Of a stretch of DNA of 64,000 nt, positions 61,501 through 64,000 are shown piece after piece. The position numbers and the translations under genes are program-made. The notes below the pieces were generated by a model that was not told the origin of the DNA, searched no databases, and saw only the letters and a list, made by a program, of their open reading frames with translations. The first letter of the stretch is position 1. Each line of letters opens with the position of its first letter. Source of the DNA: Brachypodius melanocephalos. Taxonomy: Eukaryota > Chordata > Aves > Passeriformes > Pycnonotidae. The stretch lies in contig VZSR01000514.1 in NCBI GenBank assembly GCA_013398615.1, forward strand, positions 9,396,131 to 9,460,130. The letters are read 5' to 3'.

Positions 61501-62419
61501 AATCCTTCCAGCATTTCGCCCTGTGACCACCTGAAATGCCATTTTCTGTGCATAGAGTGGTGGTGGTGGTGATGATGAACACCCTGGAAAAACTGAGCTC
61601 ATCTGTCCCAGGAACAGCTGCAAACCTCTCAGGCAGCATTTTGGAAAGCTGAAGATCCCAATGCCAACGAGGATAGACAGAGCTTGGTTGCACAGGTGTT
61701 AGGCTTTTCTTCTTTCCACACACATTTAAATACAAGTTTTAGTGTTCAGTTCATACATACACATTGTTCTTTTGTTGTTACTCTGCAGCTAAGCCAAACA
61801 TTTGAAGGTGGATTAAAAGAAGGAGATTCTGCATTTTTCTCCTACCTCTCCCTTTCTTTTGTGTCTTTACAAAGCCAACAGCATTTTATGAAATCACAGT
61901 GCAGCTCACCTGAGTCACAAGCAGTGCAGCCAGCTCTGTGTACAGAACACAGCTCAGTGCAGGATGTGTGCATTTCTCTGAGTGCTGTCTTGTTTCCCGA
62001 TTTTTAACATTTTTTGTATTCAGATTTTCTTCCTAAGTTCACTCAGAAATTTGCAATAAAGATGATCTATGAGTACCGAAAAAAAAAGACTGCTTGATTT
62101 ACTCATGTTCTCATTACCTGTCCCTGTGGTCCTTATGTTGATGCTCTCCTTTCATGCTTTATGCTCCCCAAAGTAGCCAAAAGTTATTGTTGTAAGACTA
62201 CCCGAGCAGGCAAAGATCAATATCGATAAAAGCTCAGCCTGTACCAATTCTCCATTTCTCATCCAGTATTTTCTTGCTCTAAGCAACCCTTTTCTTCCTG
62301 GCATATTGCTCTTACTTTACTGTGTCTGGTTGATGGCACATTGAGTCTTACAAGAATCCAGACTTTTCTCCTTGTTCCAACATTACATAACATTTAAGAA
62401 AACTTGAGATTGCCCACAG
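55538..62419. other. Intergenic flank, no gene recognised
   Basis: Unique sequence with one MIR-like relic. Two AATAAA-containing spots occur, near 59121 and 62054; the second is followed by an A tract. An AT-rich repeat-free block lies at 60420-60535. The minus-strand open frame at 61063-61623 (186 codons) has no recognised domain. Confidence 0.65.
57645..57762 (+). mobile_element. MIR-like SINE relic
   Basis: AGTTCAGGATTCGTCTCTGC, then CACAAGGCATTTAATCCTGC and TTCTCTGTAAAAGAGGAGC, line up in order with the MIR consensus. It is diverged and has no function evident. Confidence 0.45.
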
Positions 62420-62570
62420 GAGCTGCCTCATCCCTGGAAGTGTCCAAGGCCAGGCTGGAGGGGCTTGGAGCAATCTGGGATAGTGGGAGGTGTCCCTGCC
62501 CATGGCAGGGGTGGAACAAAGTGACCTTCAAAAGGTCCTTTCCAACCCAAACCATCCTGTGATTCCATCA
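62420..62570 (+). mobile_element. CR1 LINE 3'-end fragment
   Basis: It has CATCCCTGGAAGTGTCCAAG, GCCAGGCTGGAGGGGCTTGG, GATAGTGGGAGGTGTCCCTG and TTTCCAACCCAAACCATCCT, with a terminal octamer-like TGTGATTCC. It is a truncated copy close in type to the one at 40 kb. Confidence 0.92.
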
Positions 62571-64000
62571 TAACATAACAAACTCCATGAAGCAGTGGAG
62601 CTACACCTTTTGGGGCCATTAGGCTTTATTAACACTCAACACAGATTTCCCCCCACACCAGTTGTGAACACTGCTCCTCTTTCCCACAGCGTTCAGCTTT
62701 GCAGAGCTGCTCTAGGAGAATGACATTTGCATGGGGAGAAAGCAGGAACTGCATTTTTGAGTCTAGAACCCAGGGACTGAGCCAGGGGGCTCTGCAGGAG
62801 GCAGAGCAAAGATGAGATGGCCATGGAAGAACAGGAGGATCCAGGTGGAGCAGTTTAGAAGCTGGAATGAGCTGGCATTTTCTGCCCTCAGTTCCATCTC
62901 ATTCTATTCCTCCTGTATAAGACAGAAAGAGCACGAATTCCCAGTTCTCTCCTCCTGCCCTTCGAGGAGCTGTTTATAGGATTACAGACTCTTCCTCCAG
63001 ACCCACTGCCATGCCCTCCTGCCCAGGCTGAAGCCTCAATGTATTAATTAAGCCTCAGCCCGGGGGATGTGGAGCAGCCAGAGCCCCAGCACCCCCCAGC
63101 CCAGCCCCCAGAAGGGCAGCAGTGAAAGCCCAGCGCTCAATGAAGACGCTGGGAGTTCTTAAGACATCCTTTGAAAGAGATTAAACAGACCCACATTGGA
63201 TTAGAAAGATGATGCCTGACACATTTGGTTTCCGTTACCTTTTGTGTGCCCACTCAGGGCACAGACCTGCCCCAAACACCGCATTGTGATGCAGATTTCC
63301 CCGAATCTCTCTGGGGTTTCACAGAATCCCTAAGACCTTCACAGCAGGAAAGCCCATTCTTGCTCTCCCTGCACACATCCCACGTAAGCTGTGCCTAAGG
63401 GCCATCTAGAGGATGCTGAGCTACCAGAAAGCGAAGGGGTCAGGGGTTCGTGGTGAGAAAAAGAACTTTAATCTCGGGTGCCAGAAAGTGGGAGTGAGCA
63501 AAATCCCCTCTGCATTCCTCAGTTTTCCCTATTCCTCCATCTGCTGAAGTGTGCTGAGGAGTAAATCAGGAAAATTCCCAGGCTGGGTTGTGTGATTAGG
63601 AGAAATTATTTGTTGCCAGAGGAATCACTTCATCTAAAAGTGACCAAGAATAGAGATAAGACTGAGCAAAATAACCCAATAAAACACTACGGCGAAGTTC
63701 CCCTCGGCGAAAATATTTTAATATACTTCTTTTCTGCAGTGCAAGGGAAAGAAGGCTGCGGTGGTATTTCCAAGAGAAATATGTATTTAATAGCTCTCAT
63801 GCACTTCCTTGAGGGAAACGGCTCAAAAACCTGAACCCTCTTTTAAAAACGGGGGCAGGGGAAAGGAGCAATCACACAAACCATTTATCTGACATGTGCT
63901 GCGGGGAAGGAAGGATTCCTGCCCTCAGCTCACCACCACAGAGCTATTTTGAGGGAGGTCTGCTATTCCAGCCATGCCTTTCTCTTATTTTTACTGGCAC
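62571..64000. other. Intergenic flank to right edge, no gene recognised
   Basis: No repeat body or coding exon is recognised. A possible very degraded CR1 start, TTTCACAGAATCCCTAAGAC, lies near 63318. ATE1, the neighbour expected on this side from the human gene order, is not seen. Confidence 0.6.

Noticed and set aside
61063..61623. 186-codon minus-strand open frame
   Set aside because: No recognised domain; includes a GGT-type simple repeat; no evidence of transcription.
1..64000. tRNA, rRNA, CRISPR or bacterial-type operons
   Set aside because: No cloverleaf with A/B boxes, rRNA core, spaced identical repeats or ribosome-binding-site-linked gene strings were seen; the window is vertebrate nuclear DNA.

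Overview
This window is vertebrate nuclear DNA, most likely from a bird. The avian call rests on many CR1-type LINE 3' ends carrying the terminal ATTCTGTG octamer and on an FGFR2 protein sequence that resembles chicken more than mammals. The low overall repeat content also fits. There is no bacterial or plasmid content. Most open reading frames are chance frames in intronic or intergenic DNA, or frames held open by a GC-rich promoter. I did not identify a new gene system.

The one gene I can support is the 5' part of FGFR2 (fibroblast growth factor receptor 2), on the minus strand. In transcript order: a CpG-island promoter and non-coding exon 1 (CpG island about 24684-26010, exon 1 donor after 25117); exon 2 (20710-20966) with the 5' leader end, start codon and signal peptide; exon 3 (5448-5714) with the first Ig-like domain; and exon 4 (4674-4748) with the acid box. 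Intron 1 is about 4.15 kb, intron 2 about 15.0 kb and intron 3 0.7 kb. Intron 4 runs off the left edge, so the rest of the receptor (Ig domains 2 and 3, transmembrane helix, kinase) lies outside. All coding junctions have GT/AG sites and keep frame in phase 1. Exons 3 and 4 can therefore be skipped without a frameshift, which fits known FGFR2 forms lacking D1 or the acid box.

From about 26 kb to 64 kb the window is upstream flank without a recognisable gene. It holds degraded CR1 copies in both orientations, a probable solo LTR (about 39325-39641), MIR-like old SINE relics, poly(A) runs and small tandem repeats. It also holds a (GGGTA)n satellite with an embedded interstitial telomeric TTAGGG block (51669-51909). 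Several repeat-free AT-rich stretches look like possible conserved regulatory elements, but only alignment can show that.

The most interesting sequence-level point is the FGFR2 leader. A 19-codon open extension with its own AUG lies in frame with the annotated start, and two other small uORFs share the same exon. From memory, the human leader has the same in-frame extension with much of the same peptide. Other points worth a second look are the telomeric block with a perfect 12-bp hairpin beside it, an unexpectedly long 400-codon ORF upstream of the gene, and the candidate regulatory stretch next to the promoter with a TCF/LEF-type site.
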